Shown: piece by piece, positions 8,826 to 17,691 of the stretch
Numbering within the stretch: the stretch's first letter is position 1
Layout: every line of letters starts with the position of its first letter
NCBI GenBank assembly: GCA_013823135.1
Contig: PNLP01000031.1
Location: 17,601-81,600 of the forward strand
Source: Planctomycetaceae bacterium
Lineage (GTDB): Bacteria; Planctomycetota; Planctomycetia; Gemmatales; Gemmataceae
Direction of reading: 5' to 3'
DNA length: 64,000 bases
Program-made: the position numbers and the translations under genes
Notes under the pieces: model-generated
The model's database searches: none
Seen by the model: only the letters and a program-made list of their open reading frames with translations
Told to the model about the DNA's origin: nothing

Positions 8826-9839
8826 ATGAGTTTGGCTCCGCCGACCGGCACGCAGGCAACGAACGATGCCCCTCCTCCCGACGGACGGCCCGCTCACGAA
8901 TTGGCCCAGCAAGCGAAACAACTCAACCAGAAGGTCACCACCGAGATCGCTCGCGTGGTCGTTGGCGTTGAGGCTGTCACACAACAACTCCTGATCGCAC
9001 TCCTGGCTGGTGGGCACGTCCTGCTCGAAGGCGTTCCGGGTGTCGCCAAGACGACTCTATCGAAGGTCTTCGCCCGCATCCTGGGTTGCCAGTATCAGCG
9101 TGTTCAGTTCACGCCCGACCTGCTTCCGTCCGACGTCACCGGCACCTCGATCTTTGACCGGAACGCGAACGATTTCGTGCTCCGCAAGGGGCCGATCTTC
9201 ACCCAGGTTCTGCTCGCCGACGAGATTAACCGAGCCCCCGCGAAGACGCAGGCCGCGCTCCTGGAAGCGATGCAGGAATACCAGGTGACCGTTGACGGGG
9301 CGTCCCTTCCGCTGACGCCGCCGTTCATCGTGCTGGCGACCCAGAACCCCGTTGAGCAGGAAGGCGTATACCGGCTGCCCGAGGCACAACTCGACCGCTT
9401 TCTGCTCCGCATCGAGATGGGCTACCCCGGCTTCAAGCACGAGGTGAACCTGCTCCGACTCCACAGCAAGCCAACGGCCGACGTCGAAACGCTGTTCACC
9501 CCGGAGTTGATCCTGTCACTCCAGCGGAAGCTCCCGTTCGTGTACGGGCACGACTCGCTCTACGAGTACATCGTGCAACTCGCGGATGCCAGCCGACGAC
9601 ACCCGGATGTGGCACTGGGAGCGAGCCCACGAGCTGCGTTGAACCTTCTCCGCTGTGCTCGTGCCCGAGCCGTGCTCGAAGGCCGCCATTTCTTCACCCA
9701 CGAGGATGTGCAGGCGATCGCGTATGGCGTGCTGGGCCACCGCCTCATCCTGCGGCCCGAAGCCGAGATCGAGGGGAAGCACGTCGCCGACATCGTCCGC
9801 GACATTCTCCACGCCGTTCCCGTACTGCAAACGGTTTAG
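8826..9839 (+). CDS. MoxR-family AAA+ ATPase
   Basis: 337 residues with the MoxR signature. Walker A is GVPGVAKTTLSK near residue 66, Walker B is LLADEINRAPAKTQAALLEAMQE near residue 129, sensor 1 is LATQNPVEQEG, and an arginine-finger region follows it. The C-terminal lid contains GASPRAAL. MoxR ATPases act as chaperones that insert cofactors or remodel partner proteins, usually the DUF58 protein next door. The gene follows the DUF4350 gene by 73 bases and is separated from DUF58 by a large palindromic element. Confidence 0.95.
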   Translation: MSLAPPTGTQATNDAPPPDGRPAHELAQQAKQLNQKVTTEIARVVVGVEAVTQQLLIALLAGGHVLLEGVPGVAKTTLSKVFARILGCQYQRVQFTPDLLPSDVTGTSIFDRNANDFVLRKGPIFTQVLLADEINRAPAKTQAALLEAMQEYQVTVDGASLPLTPPFIVLATQNPVEQEGVYRLPEAQLDRFLLRIEMGYPGFKHEVNLLRLHSKPTADVETLFTPELILSLQRKLPFVYGHDSLYEYIVQLADASRRHPDVALGASPRAALNLLRCARARAVLEGRHFFTHEDVQAIAYGVLGHRLILRPEAEIEGKHVADIVRDILHAVPVLQTV

Positions 9840-9903
9840 ATTTTGGATTTCAATCATCAGAAAGGCTGGCGGAATGAGATTGTGTCAGGGTTTGGTGAAG
9901 GTG

Positions 9904-10096
9904 TTTCCCCCTCACCCGGCTCGCAAAGCCTCGCCGACCTCTCCCCCCGAAACCGGGGGCGAGGTGGGTGCGCAGAGTCTTCTCATCAGCTTCCCCAAAA
10001 TCAACACCTTCAGACCAGACGAATCACCCCCACCTCGCCCCCGGTTTCGGGGGAGAGGTCGCGACGAGTCTTCGAGTCGCGGGTGAGGGGGCGAAA
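9904..10096. repeat. Large palindromic element between moxR and DUF58 genes
   Basis: A MITE-like inverted repeat of about 193 bases. Outer arms are TTTCCCCCTCACCCG (9904-9918) and its complement CGGGTGAGGGGGCGAAA (10080-10096). Inner arms (about 9936-9970 and 10025-10060) are GC-rich and complementary over some 30 bases (CCGAAACCGGGGGCGAGG). The two halves are joined by about 55 unpaired bases. No ORF of its own is visible. It interrupts an operon-like gene order, which suggests insertion. Confidence 0.8.
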
Positions 10097-10167
10097 CCTT
10101 AACCATCACCAGTAAACAGTCCGATCATTCCGCTACCGTGTCTCAATCATCAATCTGAAATGCTCCC

Positions 10168-12240
10168 ATGCTGACTTCACGCGGAATGTGGTTCCTGATC
10201 GTCGTCAGCCTCGTGCTGACCGTCGGTGCGTTCCTCATCCCGTACTACTCGGTCGTGCCCGCTCTCGTTTCTCTCACACTGCTCATCTGGTTCGTCATTG
10301 AGTGGACGCTGTTCCACGTACGGTCGAACGCGGCTGTGTCTCGCCTGAACGTCACACGGCACGTTCTGCAAGGCGGTCGTGAGGTGCCGATGGTCTGGGC
10401 CGGGCTGGCGTTCGAGGTGCGAGTCGCGATCGAGAATCCCTCTCTCGTGGATATCCCGTTCGCGGTGCTCGAGGACCGAGCCGCGGTGGCCACGGAACGA
10501 ACCGCGGGAACGGCCAAGCGATTCGCCACCATCCCGGCGGGTAGCACAATCGAGATCGTCTACACCCTGAAAGCTCCGTCGCCTGGCCTGCTGCGGTTCG
10601 AAGGTGTGGGAGTACGGGTCGCGGACCTGCACGGGTTCTTCTACCGCCGCGTGTTCATTCGCGATGCGGTCGAGTTCCTGGTGTTGCCGCCGCTGGTTGA
10701 CGACGAGGGGAAGCAGCGGGCCACGAAGCGCTTCAACACCCTGCCGCCGCCGGGTATCCACCGATTGCGTCGTGCGGGTTCTGGAAGCGAACTCCTCGAC
10801 CTGCGGGACTACCGCCCCGGCGACCCGCCCAAGATGATCGCGTGGAAGGCATCGGCACGCCGCGACCGGCTCATCACGAAGGAGTTCGAGAACGACGTGC
10901 CCGTGCGGGCGATGCTGTTCCTCGACACCAGTGAAGGCGTGCGACTCGGGCCACCCGGAAACACGCTGCTCACGCGAATGGCGGGTGTGGCTGCGGCTGT
11001 CGCGCAGGCATCGGCGGGGAACCGCGACCTCGTTGGCCTGACCACGTTCGACGAATCGGGTTCGAAAGCCACTTCCCCGGCGCGAACCAAGATTCACATG
11101 ATTAACGTACTCCGCAAACTCGCGGAGGTGTCGGCGTTGCAACCGGGTGTCACCGGCGTGCCGATGGAACAACTCACGCGACGAGCGTATCCGCTAGCCC
11201 AGGATTTGTACCCGGATTTGATGGCGAAGCGGGTGAACTCCATGCCGCTGAGCCGGCTGTGGATTCCGCTACTCGATCGGAAGTGGGGGTTCCTCGCACT
11301 CTTGGTGATTGCGGTGAATCTCTTGCTGGTGTACTACTCGCGAGACTGGCGGCTCGACTCCTTCGACAGCGCCGGGTATCGAACCCGCAGGCTTGTTCCC
11401 GGTTGGCCGTTCTTCCCCAAGTTGCTGATGTTCGGACTTTTCTCGTTGTGGGCGCTTTTCTGGCCGTCAACACTCACGCTGATCTTCTGGTTCTTCCACG
11501 GCTGGCGGGGTTGGTTCGGTGACCGGAAAACGGAACTGACGCGAAGGAAGCAACTGGCCTCCCTATTCACCCTGCAAGACGGCACGGGCTCCGGAGCGAT
11601 CGAGCGGTATGTTGCCGACGACGAGGTCTTCGCCTCACGAATCGCGCGGTTCCTCCAACTGCACCTGCTGCGGTGCCCGGTTCCGCTTTATGACGACCAC
11701 GGGCGTTACCGCTTCCGATGCCTAGGGAAAGCGCCTGTGCTTGCCGATGCGATTATTCGTGCGGTAAGTCGGGCACGCGATAACGAGTTGTACGTGATCC
11801 TGGCCGATCTCGCGGAACTCGGCGAGGAACTTGGCCCGGTCATCAAGGCATGCCGGGTCGCCCGTGCTCGGCACCACCACATTCTGGTCATCGTGCCGTG
11901 GCCGGCCGACGTCCCCTCTCCCGACGATCCCGAGGGTGCAACGACTGCTTCCAGTGCGACTGACGATGATTCGCTGGGCCTGAAGCCGTGGGGTCCGAAG
12001 CCAACCAAGACACCGCTGGCGAAGGACAAGAAGGCTCGCGACGCTGCCGAGGCGAAACGGAACAGCCTCGTGAAGTTCGTTCGCGATCGGCTCACGAAGC
12101 AGTATCACGAGTCGTTCAAAACGCTCCGTCGGGAGCTGGGGAAATCCGGTGCGACCGTGATGCGAGTGAACGACGGCGACCCCGTGCAGTTGGTGCTGGA
12201 CCGCCTCGATCGCCTGCGTGGTCTCCGAAGCCGACGGTGA
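10168..12240 (+). CDS. DUF58 domain membrane protein
   Basis: 690 residues. Two N-terminal transmembrane helices span residues about 7-45, followed by a beta-rich region and the DUF58 core near residues 195-260 (LLDLRDYRPGDPPKMIAWKASARRD, then RAMLFLDTSEGVR with an MIDAS-like DTS). This family looks like a vWA domain and works with MoxR ATPases. Unusually, two more hydrophobic segments (about 372-390 and 412-440) lie inside the protein, and a long C-terminal region with a charged linker follows. This makes it longer than ordinary 300-450-residue DUF58 proteins. Confidence 0.85.
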   Translation: MLTSRGMWFLIVVSLVLTVGAFLIPYYSVVPALVSLTLLIWFVIEWTLFHVRSNAAVSRLNVTRHVLQGGREVPMVWAGLAFEVRVAIENPSLVDIPFAVLEDRAAVATERTAGTAKRFATIPAGSTIEIVYTLKAPSPGLLRFEGVGVRVADLHGFFYRRVFIRDAVEFLVLPPLVDDEGKQRATKRFNTLPPPGIHRLRRAGSGSELLDLRDYRPGDPPKMIAWKASARRDRLITKEFENDVPVRAMLFLDTSEGVRLGPPGNTLLTRMAGVAAAVAQASAGNRDLVGLTTFDESGSKATSPARTKIHMINVLRKLAEVSALQPGVTGVPMEQLTRRAYPLAQDLYPDLMAKRVNSMPLSRLWIPLLDRKWGFLALLVIAVNLLLVYYSRDWRLDSFDSAGYRTRRLVPGWPFFPKLLMFGLFSLWALFWPSTLTLIFWFFHGWRGWFGDRKTELTRRKQLASLFTLQDGTGSGAIERYVADDEVFASRIARFLQLHLLRCPVPLYDDHGRYRFRCLGKAPVLADAIIRAVSRARDNELYVILADLAELGEELGPVIKACRVARARHHHILVIVPWPADVPSPDDPEGATTASSATDDDSLGLKPWGPKPTKTPLAKDKKARDAAEAKRNSLVKFVRDRLTKQYHESFKTLRRELGKSGATVMRVNDGDPVQLVLDRLDRLRGLRSRR

Positions 12241-12307
12241 GATTGTCGCTCCGCTGGGACGACCGCTATCCATGAGTTGACACGTGCCGCAATCCCTGTG
12301 AGCTGGT

Positions 12308-13261
12308 ATGAGTTCCCCCGCTCCAAAATACGAGATCGCCGCCACCGCCGACGAAGCCGCGCCGGCCGACCCCGCGTACCACGACGGCTCGATCGATCTG
12401 ACGCAGCGTGCCCGATTGCAGTTGTTGTTCAACGAACCCGCCGTGCGGAACTATGTGATCGCCGCGTTCTCGGCGCTGGCGATGATCTTCCTGGTCCTCT
12501 TCCAGCAAGGGAGCGACCTCGGCGGGTTGCTGATCGTCATCATCGGCGTCTCCGGCGTCGTACTCCGCTGGACCGCTGCCCCCGCCTTTGTGCTTTTCGT
12601 GCTGACTTACTTCATGGTGTTCCCGTTTGGCATCCCCGGGGAGGCGTTTGAGAACCGGTGGGAGATCGAGGACGGACGCTTCCGGCCGACCGACCTCGTG
12701 CTAGCGATGGCTGTGATGGTCTACATGGCGGCACAGTTCCGGATCTTTGGCTTTGTCCATCAGGCCATCGCGGTTGAAGGAGCGGTTCGCAGGCAAGACG
12801 AACCCGTGACCCGGCGACCACCAGGGGCGATTTCCAACGGTGAAATCGGCACACTGCTGCTTGTCTCGTTCGTGATCGTGATCGGAGCCCAACTTCTGTG
12901 GTGGGTCATCAACTCGCTCGAAGTCACGCCGACAGATGACGTCCCATTCCGCTGGTCGACAAATAGCCGTTCCTTTCGAAGGACAGTCGAGTCGGGTGGG
13001 TTGACGCCGGGCCTGACGCGGTTCGTCGTGATGATCGGGCTAATGGGATTCGGAGTGATGCTGGGCAGGTTGGTGTTCGGGTACTGGAGACTGCGAAATC
13101 TGCGGGCAGACGAAGGAGCGATGATCCTACTCGACGACAGTTGGCTCGAGACGAAGCGAGAGCGATCGCGGCAGGAGAAGTGGCGGCGTTGGGGGATGGA
13201 ACAGGCGAAGGCGCGGGCAGCAGAAGAAGCGGGACCAGCCAAAAAGGGGAGCAAGGCATGA
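12308..13261 (+). CDS. Multi-pass membrane protein of the MoxR cluster
   Basis: 317 residues, not assigned to a named family. Hydrophobic helices are at about residues 46-66, 70-105, 132-150, 175-205 and 235-255. The C-terminus is a charged, Lys/Arg/Ala-rich tail. There are no catalytic motifs. It follows the DUF58 gene by 67 bases, and its stop overlaps the next start (ATGA), so it is part of the same transcription unit. A structural or transport role in the MoxR system is a guess from position. Confidence 0.7.
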   Translation: MSSPAPKYEIAATADEAAPADPAYHDGSIDLTQRARLQLLFNEPAVRNYVIAAFSALAMIFLVLFQQGSDLGGLLIVIIGVSGVVLRWTAAPAFVLFVLTYFMVFPFGIPGEAFENRWEIEDGRFRPTDLVLAMAVMVYMAAQFRIFGFVHQAIAVEGAVRRQDEPVTRRPPGAISNGEIGTLLLVSFVIVIGAQLLWWVINSLEVTPTDDVPFRWSTNSRSFRRTVESGGLTPGLTRFVVMIGLMGFGVMLGRLVFGYWRLRNLRADEGAMILLDDSWLETKRERSRQEKWRRWGMEQAKARAAEEAGPAKKGSKA

Positions 13262-13593
13262 GGTTCGCGTACTGGAGCCGGGAAATCGCCGGGTGGGCAC
13301 TCGTGCTTGCCGGGCTGTTCTTCTTCTGGCAGTCGTACACCCTGCTGCTGAACAAGCGGGTGTTCGAGGCCGCACCACTGTCGTTCATCGGGTTCATCGT
13401 GTTCCGCGGGGGGATTCACATCATGAAGGTCGCGGTCGCGGCACAGGCGGCGCGCAACTTTCCGGAGGCAGCGCCATCCGCCGGTCGCCGTGTCACGGTC
13501 ATGCCGGCGCGAGCCATCGGCCCGACGCCAACAAGCAGCGTCCTCCCCGGTCCATCGAGCGGACGTGGCACTGCGACCAACAACCCCGCGTGA
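13258..13593 (+). CDS. Small membrane protein
   Basis: 111 residues, with the start overlapping the previous stop by four bases (ATGA). Two hydrophobic helices (IAGWALVLAGLFFFWQSY, then APLSFIGFIVFRGGIHIM) are followed by a basic, Pro/Ser-rich tail. The HAD hydrolase starts five bases after its stop. No family is recognised; the overlap supports a real coupled gene. Confidence 0.65.
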   Translation: MRFAYWSREIAGWALVLAGLFFFWQSYTLLLNKRVFEAAPLSFIGFIVFRGGIHIMKVAVAAQAARNFPEAAPSAGRRVTVMPARAIGPTPTSSVLPGPSSGRGTATNNPA

Positions 13594-13597
13594 TCGG

Positions 13598-14293
13598 ATG
13601 GCGGCACAACTCCACCCCAGCACCCGCGCAGTGTTCTTCGACGCGGTTGGAACACTCCTCTTTCCGAACCCATCGGCACTGGTCGTTTACGCCGACGTGG
13701 CTCGCACGATGGGCATGGAACTGAGTTCAGGCGAAGTTCGTACTCGCTTCCTCACAGCATTCCGGAAACAAGAGGCAGCCGACCGCGTGACGGGTTGGGT
13801 TACCTCCGAGGAGCGTGAACGCGAACGCTGGCGTGTCATCGTCCACGAGACACTTCAGGGCGTACCCAACCCCGATGCTTGCTTTGCTGAACTCTACGAT
13901 CACTTCGCGAAACCCACCGCGTGGCAAGTGTGTCCCCACGCCGCGGCCGTGTTGAAGGAACTGAACACACGCGGTCTCGTCGTGGGGATGGGCTCGAACT
14001 ACGACGCCCGGTTGTGGTCGGTGCTCGACGGCTTCCCCGAACTTGCTCCGTTGCGTGACCGCACGGTGGTGAGCGCCGCGGTCGGTTTTCGCAAGCCAGC
14101 AGCGGAGTTCTTCCGTGAAGTGACGCGAGTCGCGGGCTGTGTCCCCGGTGAAATCCTGTTCGCCGGCGACGACATCGACAACGATTACCAGGGCGCGACC
14201 GCAGCGGGGCTGAACGCAGTTCTGCTCGACGACCAACATCGCGAACCGGGAATCACCAATCGCATCACTTCGCTACGGGAACTGGTTGGGTAG
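13598..14293 (+). CDS. HAD-superfamily hydrolase
   Basis: 231 residues. Motif I is FFDAVGTLLF with the nucleophilic Asp near residue 14, where the second Asp is Val as in HDHD3-like members. Motif II is around GMGSNYDARL, motif III Lys is in GFRKPAAEFF, and motif IV is FAGDDIDNDYQGA. It is probably a small-molecule phosphatase; the substrate cannot be read from the sequence. The ATG at 13598 is five bases after the previous stop, so it is likely co-transcribed with the cluster. Its last 29 bases overlap the 3' end of the opposing gene. Confidence 0.85.
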   Translation: MAAQLHPSTRAVFFDAVGTLLFPNPSALVVYADVARTMGMELSSGEVRTRFLTAFRKQEAADRVTGWVTSEERERERWRVIVHETLQGVPNPDACFAELYDHFAKPTAWQVCPHAAAVLKELNTRGLVVGMGSNYDARLWSVLDGFPELAPLRDRTVVSAAVGFRKPAAEFFREVTRVAGCVPGEILFAGDDIDNDYQGATAAGLNAVLLDDQHREPGITNRITSLRELVG

Positions 14294-14705
14294 AAGGTCG
14301 ATTCACTTGGTAGGCATGCCGGAGAATCAGCAGGAACGGAACCCACCAGACCAGGTCGTTGGGAATCGTCGTGGCAAGGGCGGCAGGTTGCGTCTCCCCG
14401 GTAAAGATGCCCATGGCGAAGCCAATGGGGCCGAAGAACTTCCCGAGAAACCCGACGAACACAATCTCCCATTTCGCAGCAGGATCGCGCGCCGCGAGGA
14501 TGTATGCGATCCCGTAAACCCCCACGATCATGCCGATCCCCTGCCAGAGTTGCGGGTAATACATCGGCTTGTCGGGGAACTGCATCCCGGAATACGCGAA
14601 CGACATCGTCGGGAACAGCACGGTCCACGTGCCCCATGAGAGGTTATAAATCCCGGCGAGAACGAGAGCGACCGACATCCAGCGAGGCGATTGGGCTTGC
14701 GTCAT
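14265..14705 (-). CDS. Small four-helix membrane protein
   Basis: 146 residues with four hydrophobic segments (about 10-30, 50-70, 77-100 and 112-130). It is Trp and Pro rich and has no cofactor or catalytic motif. Proteins of this type in planctomycetes are sometimes named alkyl hydroperoxide reductase, but no redox cysteine is present, so that name is not supported. The 3' end overlaps the HAD gene on the other strand by 29 bases. Confidence 0.7.
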   Translation of the reverse strand: MTQAQSPRWMSVALVLAGIYNLSWGTWTVLFPTMSFAYSGMQFPDKPMYYPQLWQGIGMIVGVYGIAYILAARDPAAKWEIVFVGFLGKFFGPIGFAMGIFTGETQPAALATTIPNDLVWWVPFLLILRHAYQVNRPSTQPVPVAK

Positions 14706-14821
14706 GGGCTTTCCACGTCGTTGGAACTTGAACGAATCTCACTAACGGAGTGAATTCCGTAACCGGAACGGACGATACATCTGATACAGATTGTCTTCCG
14801 CGACTATCCGGGGATCGGGTT

Positions 14822-16543
14822 ATGAATTTCGCCGTCGTTGCCCTCGTCGGGGCCAGCTTGGCACAACCCCCGGCCACCGCCCCTGCGCCAGATTACTACC
14901 CGATGAATTCGCGGAAGATCGCGTTGCCGATCAAATACGACAAGGATCGCAAAACGATCCGTCAGGTGAAACTGTACGTTGCACGCAACGGCGAGAACAC
15001 TTGGTATCAGGAAGCCGCCGTGACGCCGGACCGCGACTCATTCACGTTCATGGCCAAGGAAGACGGCCTGTACTGGTTCACGATGATGGAGGAAGACCTC
15101 CAGGGGAAGAACATCCCCGCGGACCTCACCCGCACGCCGCCGGACCTCAAGGTTCTGGTGGATACAGTGCAACCGCGTGTGCAGTTCACCAACGCACGCA
15201 AGAACGGTGACGATGTGGTTGTGGAGTGGTTCATCGAGGACAAGAACCCGGACGAGAACAAGACCCAGGTACACTTCCGACCCGCGTCGGGTGAAGGTTA
15301 CTGGCAGGAAGTTACGCTACCCACTTCCTCGAAGTCGGGCGTGCGGTTCCCGGCTGGTGCTGGTGCGGTGACGGTCCGCGTGACAGCTTACGACATTGCG
15401 GGAAACAAGACCGAACTCACCCGCGAACTCGGTGGCAACAACGGCACCACGACGGCACTGTCCCCACCCGCTGCCGGCCTGGCACCTGTCGTGCCACCCG
15501 CTGGTCCGGGAAACACCGCAGCGATGCCGGCCCCAGATTTCGGCCCAGTTGCGCCAGCGGGTCCGGTGAGCCCGCCCGCTCCCACGGCACCGGTCACGCC
15601 ACCCGCGAATACCGTGGCGACGCAACCGCCCGCAGCTACCCCGCAGGTGCCGGTCAACCCGGCCCCGGCTTCACCCAGTGTTGCGGCAGGTAACGGTTTC
15701 GGCCAGCCACTGGCAACAGTCGATCCGCGACAGACCGTTGTGTCCGCTGGCACACCGGCAAATGGGGCCACCGGCGGGCCGACCCCCGTTGCCGTGTGGA
15801 CGGCCGGTAACGCCGTCGCCGCGCCAACCGTCGAAGTGAGCCGCGCCCAGTACCTCAACTACCTCACGTTCGACATGGGGTATGAGGTCGAATCCCGTGG
15901 CCCATCGGGCATCAGCCGGCTCGACTTGTGGGTAACCCGCGACGATGGCCGCAGCTGGATGAAGTGGAGCCAGCACGATGGGAAGCAGTCCACCGTCCGC
16001 GTTAACCTGAACGTGCCAGCGAACCCGATTCCCGAGGGGGCTTACGGCTTCCGGGTCGTACCTGTTAGCGGCGCCGGCCTGAGCGAACGCGAACCGGCGG
16101 GCGGCGACGCACCTGACCTTCGCGTGGTGGTCGATGTCACCGCCCCGACGCTGGACCTATTCCCGCCCACGGGTGACCCGACCAGCCCGGACACGCTCGT
16201 GGTGCAGTGGAAGGCAACAGATAAGAACTTCGGCGAAGACCCGATCATGATCGAGTGGAGCGACAAGCCGACTGGTCCCTGGCAGCCAGCAGCAGCGGCT
16301 GAACTGGCACAGACAGCCAACGGACAACCCGCCCAGGCTCGACGGTTGCCGAACACGGGACAGTTCGCGTGGCGAGTTCCAGCAGGGCTTCCCCCGCGTG
16401 TGTACCTCAAGGTTTCCGCACGCGACGCGGCTGGGAACGTCAAGGAAGTGGTCACCCGCGAGCCGATCCTGGTCGATCTGGTGAAGCCTCGTGCCAAGAT
16501 CAGCGGCATAGTGACTCCGGCCGGTGGTATCGTTCGGCCGTAA
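14822..16543 (+). CDS. Secreted protein with Ig-like domains and a Pro/Ala-rich linker
   Basis: 573 residues with a short signal peptide (MNFAVVALVGASLAQPPATA). Two similar beta-rich modules (residues about 25-215 and 345-573) share motifs of Ig/fibronectin-type repeats, for example VTAYDIAGNKTEL and VSARDAAGNVKEV. About 130 residues of Pro, Ala, Thr and Val separate them. The start was chosen at the signal peptide rather than 24 codons upstream. It probably acts at the cell surface or in the periplasm; no enzymatic domain is visible. Confidence 0.8.
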   Translation: MNFAVVALVGASLAQPPATAPAPDYYPMNSRKIALPIKYDKDRKTIRQVKLYVARNGENTWYQEAAVTPDRDSFTFMAKEDGLYWFTMMEEDLQGKNIPADLTRTPPDLKVLVDTVQPRVQFTNARKNGDDVVVEWFIEDKNPDENKTQVHFRPASGEGYWQEVTLPTSSKSGVRFPAGAGAVTVRVTAYDIAGNKTELTRELGGNNGTTTALSPPAAGLAPVVPPAGPGNTAAMPAPDFGPVAPAGPVSPPAPTAPVTPPANTVATQPPAATPQVPVNPAPASPSVAAGNGFGQPLATVDPRQTVVSAGTPANGATGGPTPVAVWTAGNAVAAPTVEVSRAQYLNYLTFDMGYEVESRGPSGISRLDLWVTRDDGRSWMKWSQHDGKQSTVRVNLNVPANPIPEGAYGFRVVPVSGAGLSEREPAGGDAPDLRVVVDVTAPTLDLFPPTGDPTSPDTLVVQWKATDKNFGEDPIMIEWSDKPTGPWQPAAAAELAQTANGQPAQARRLPNTGQFAWRVPAGLPPRVYLKVSARDAAGNVKEVVTREPILVDLVKPRAKISGIVTPAGGIVRP

Positions 16544-16591
16544 ATTTGTGTTGAATGTCGGAACGAGAAATGATGAGATTATCGTGAACAG

Positions 16592-16626
16592 GCTGGATGA
16601 AGGGTCGTTCCGACCCTTCATCCAGC
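16592..16626. terminator. Hairpin terminator after the Ig-like protein gene
   Basis: A perfect 16-bp stem (16592-16607 with 16611-16626) has a 3-base loop TTC. It lies about 50 bases after the stop at 16543 and 155 bases before the GGDEF gene. No T-run follows, so it may end transcription with help or stabilise the 3' end. Confidence 0.7.
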
Positions 16627-16780
16627 AAACCTCTCCCTCTGGCAGATTTTTCACATACAAGGCGAATGGTTTTCAACTCTCAAAGGTTCGCCCATTGTCC
16701 CTGCCCATTTTCGTAACCTAAACTACCGAAAGCCTGTCGGAGGAGTGAACCGTCGCCTTCACAGCATCTGAGCGGGGCCA

Positions 16781-17671
16781 ATGGTCGAAAAGCTCACTCA
16801 AACCTGGATCACTTCGCCCAAACGGCTTTTTTCCGAGGTCGCTCGGGAAGCCTGTCTGGTTCACATCTACCCCACCGGCACAAGCATGGGGTGCCGATAC
16901 ACACTTTCGGAACGTTCACTGATGCTGGGGCGTGGCGAGGACTGCGACATCCGCCTGCAAGACCATTCCGTATCTCGACGACACGCCAAGATCGAGCCAA
17001 CGCCTGACGGGTTCTACGTTCACGACCAACAAAGCACGAATGGGACATTCGTCAACGACCGACAGCTCGAAAGCGCATGGCTATTGCAGGACGGGGACTA
17101 CCTGCGTGTCGGCAACTGCATCTACCGATACCTGGCTGGCGGCAACATCGAGGCCGAGTACCACGAGGAAATCTACCGCCTCACAATCCTCGACGGCCTG
17201 ACGCAGATCCACAACCAGCGTTATCTCAGCGAGTTTCTGGATCGCGAGGTAGTTCGCTCGCAGCGGCACAACCGCCCCTTGTCGGTGTTGATGATCGACA
17301 TCGACAAGTTCAAATTGGTCAACGACACCTACGGTCACCTATGTGGCGACTTCGTCCTCCGCGAACTCGCGGATATCGTCCGCACCACCATGCGGAAGGA
17401 AGACCTGTTTGCTCGCTACGGTGGCGAGGAGTTCGCAATCGTTCTCGTTGAGGCTGACAACGCTGAAGCAATGGTCGTGGCCGAACGTATTCGGAAGGCA
17501 GTCGCCTCGCATCAGTTCCGCTTTGAATCGAATCCGCTGAACTTGACCATCAGCATTGGGGTGGCAACAACAAGCGGCGACATGGAGATGAACGCCGCGA
17601 ACCTGCTGAGGATTGCGGACGAGAACATGTATAACGCAAAGCGAAATGGACGCGACAAGGTGGTGGGTTAA
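16781..17671 (+). CDS. FHA-GGDEF diguanylate cyclase
   Basis: 296 residues. Residues about 45-120 form an FHA domain that binds phosphothreonine (LMLGRGEDCDIRLQD, VSRRHA, STNGTFVND). Residues 130-296 are a GGDEF domain: DGLTQIHNQRYL, IDIDKFKLVND and the intact active-site loop RYGGEEF, so it should make cyclic di-GMP from two GTP. No I-site RxxD is evident just before the loop. The FHA module suggests control by a Ser/Thr kinase, a plausible link because planctomycetes have many such kinases. Confidence 0.93.
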   Translation: MVEKLTQTWITSPKRLFSEVAREACLVHIYPTGTSMGCRYTLSERSLMLGRGEDCDIRLQDHSVSRRHAKIEPTPDGFYVHDQQSTNGTFVNDRQLESAWLLQDGDYLRVGNCIYRYLAGGNIEAEYHEEIYRLTILDGLTQIHNQRYLSEFLDREVVRSQRHNRPLSVLMIDIDKFKLVNDTYGHLCGDFVLRELADIVRTTMRKEDLFARYGGEEFAIVLVEADNAEAMVVAERIRKAVASHQFRFESNPLNLTISIGVATTSGDMEMNAANLLRIADENMYNAKRNGRDKVVG

Positions 17672-17691
17672 TTCGTAACAGCGCGTTCGCT

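Noticed and set aside
7208..8851. 547-codon open frame on the minus strand over the DUF4350 and moxR region
   Set aside because: It is antisense to a clear coding frame with signal peptide and membrane helix. Such long shadows are common in GC-rich DNA.
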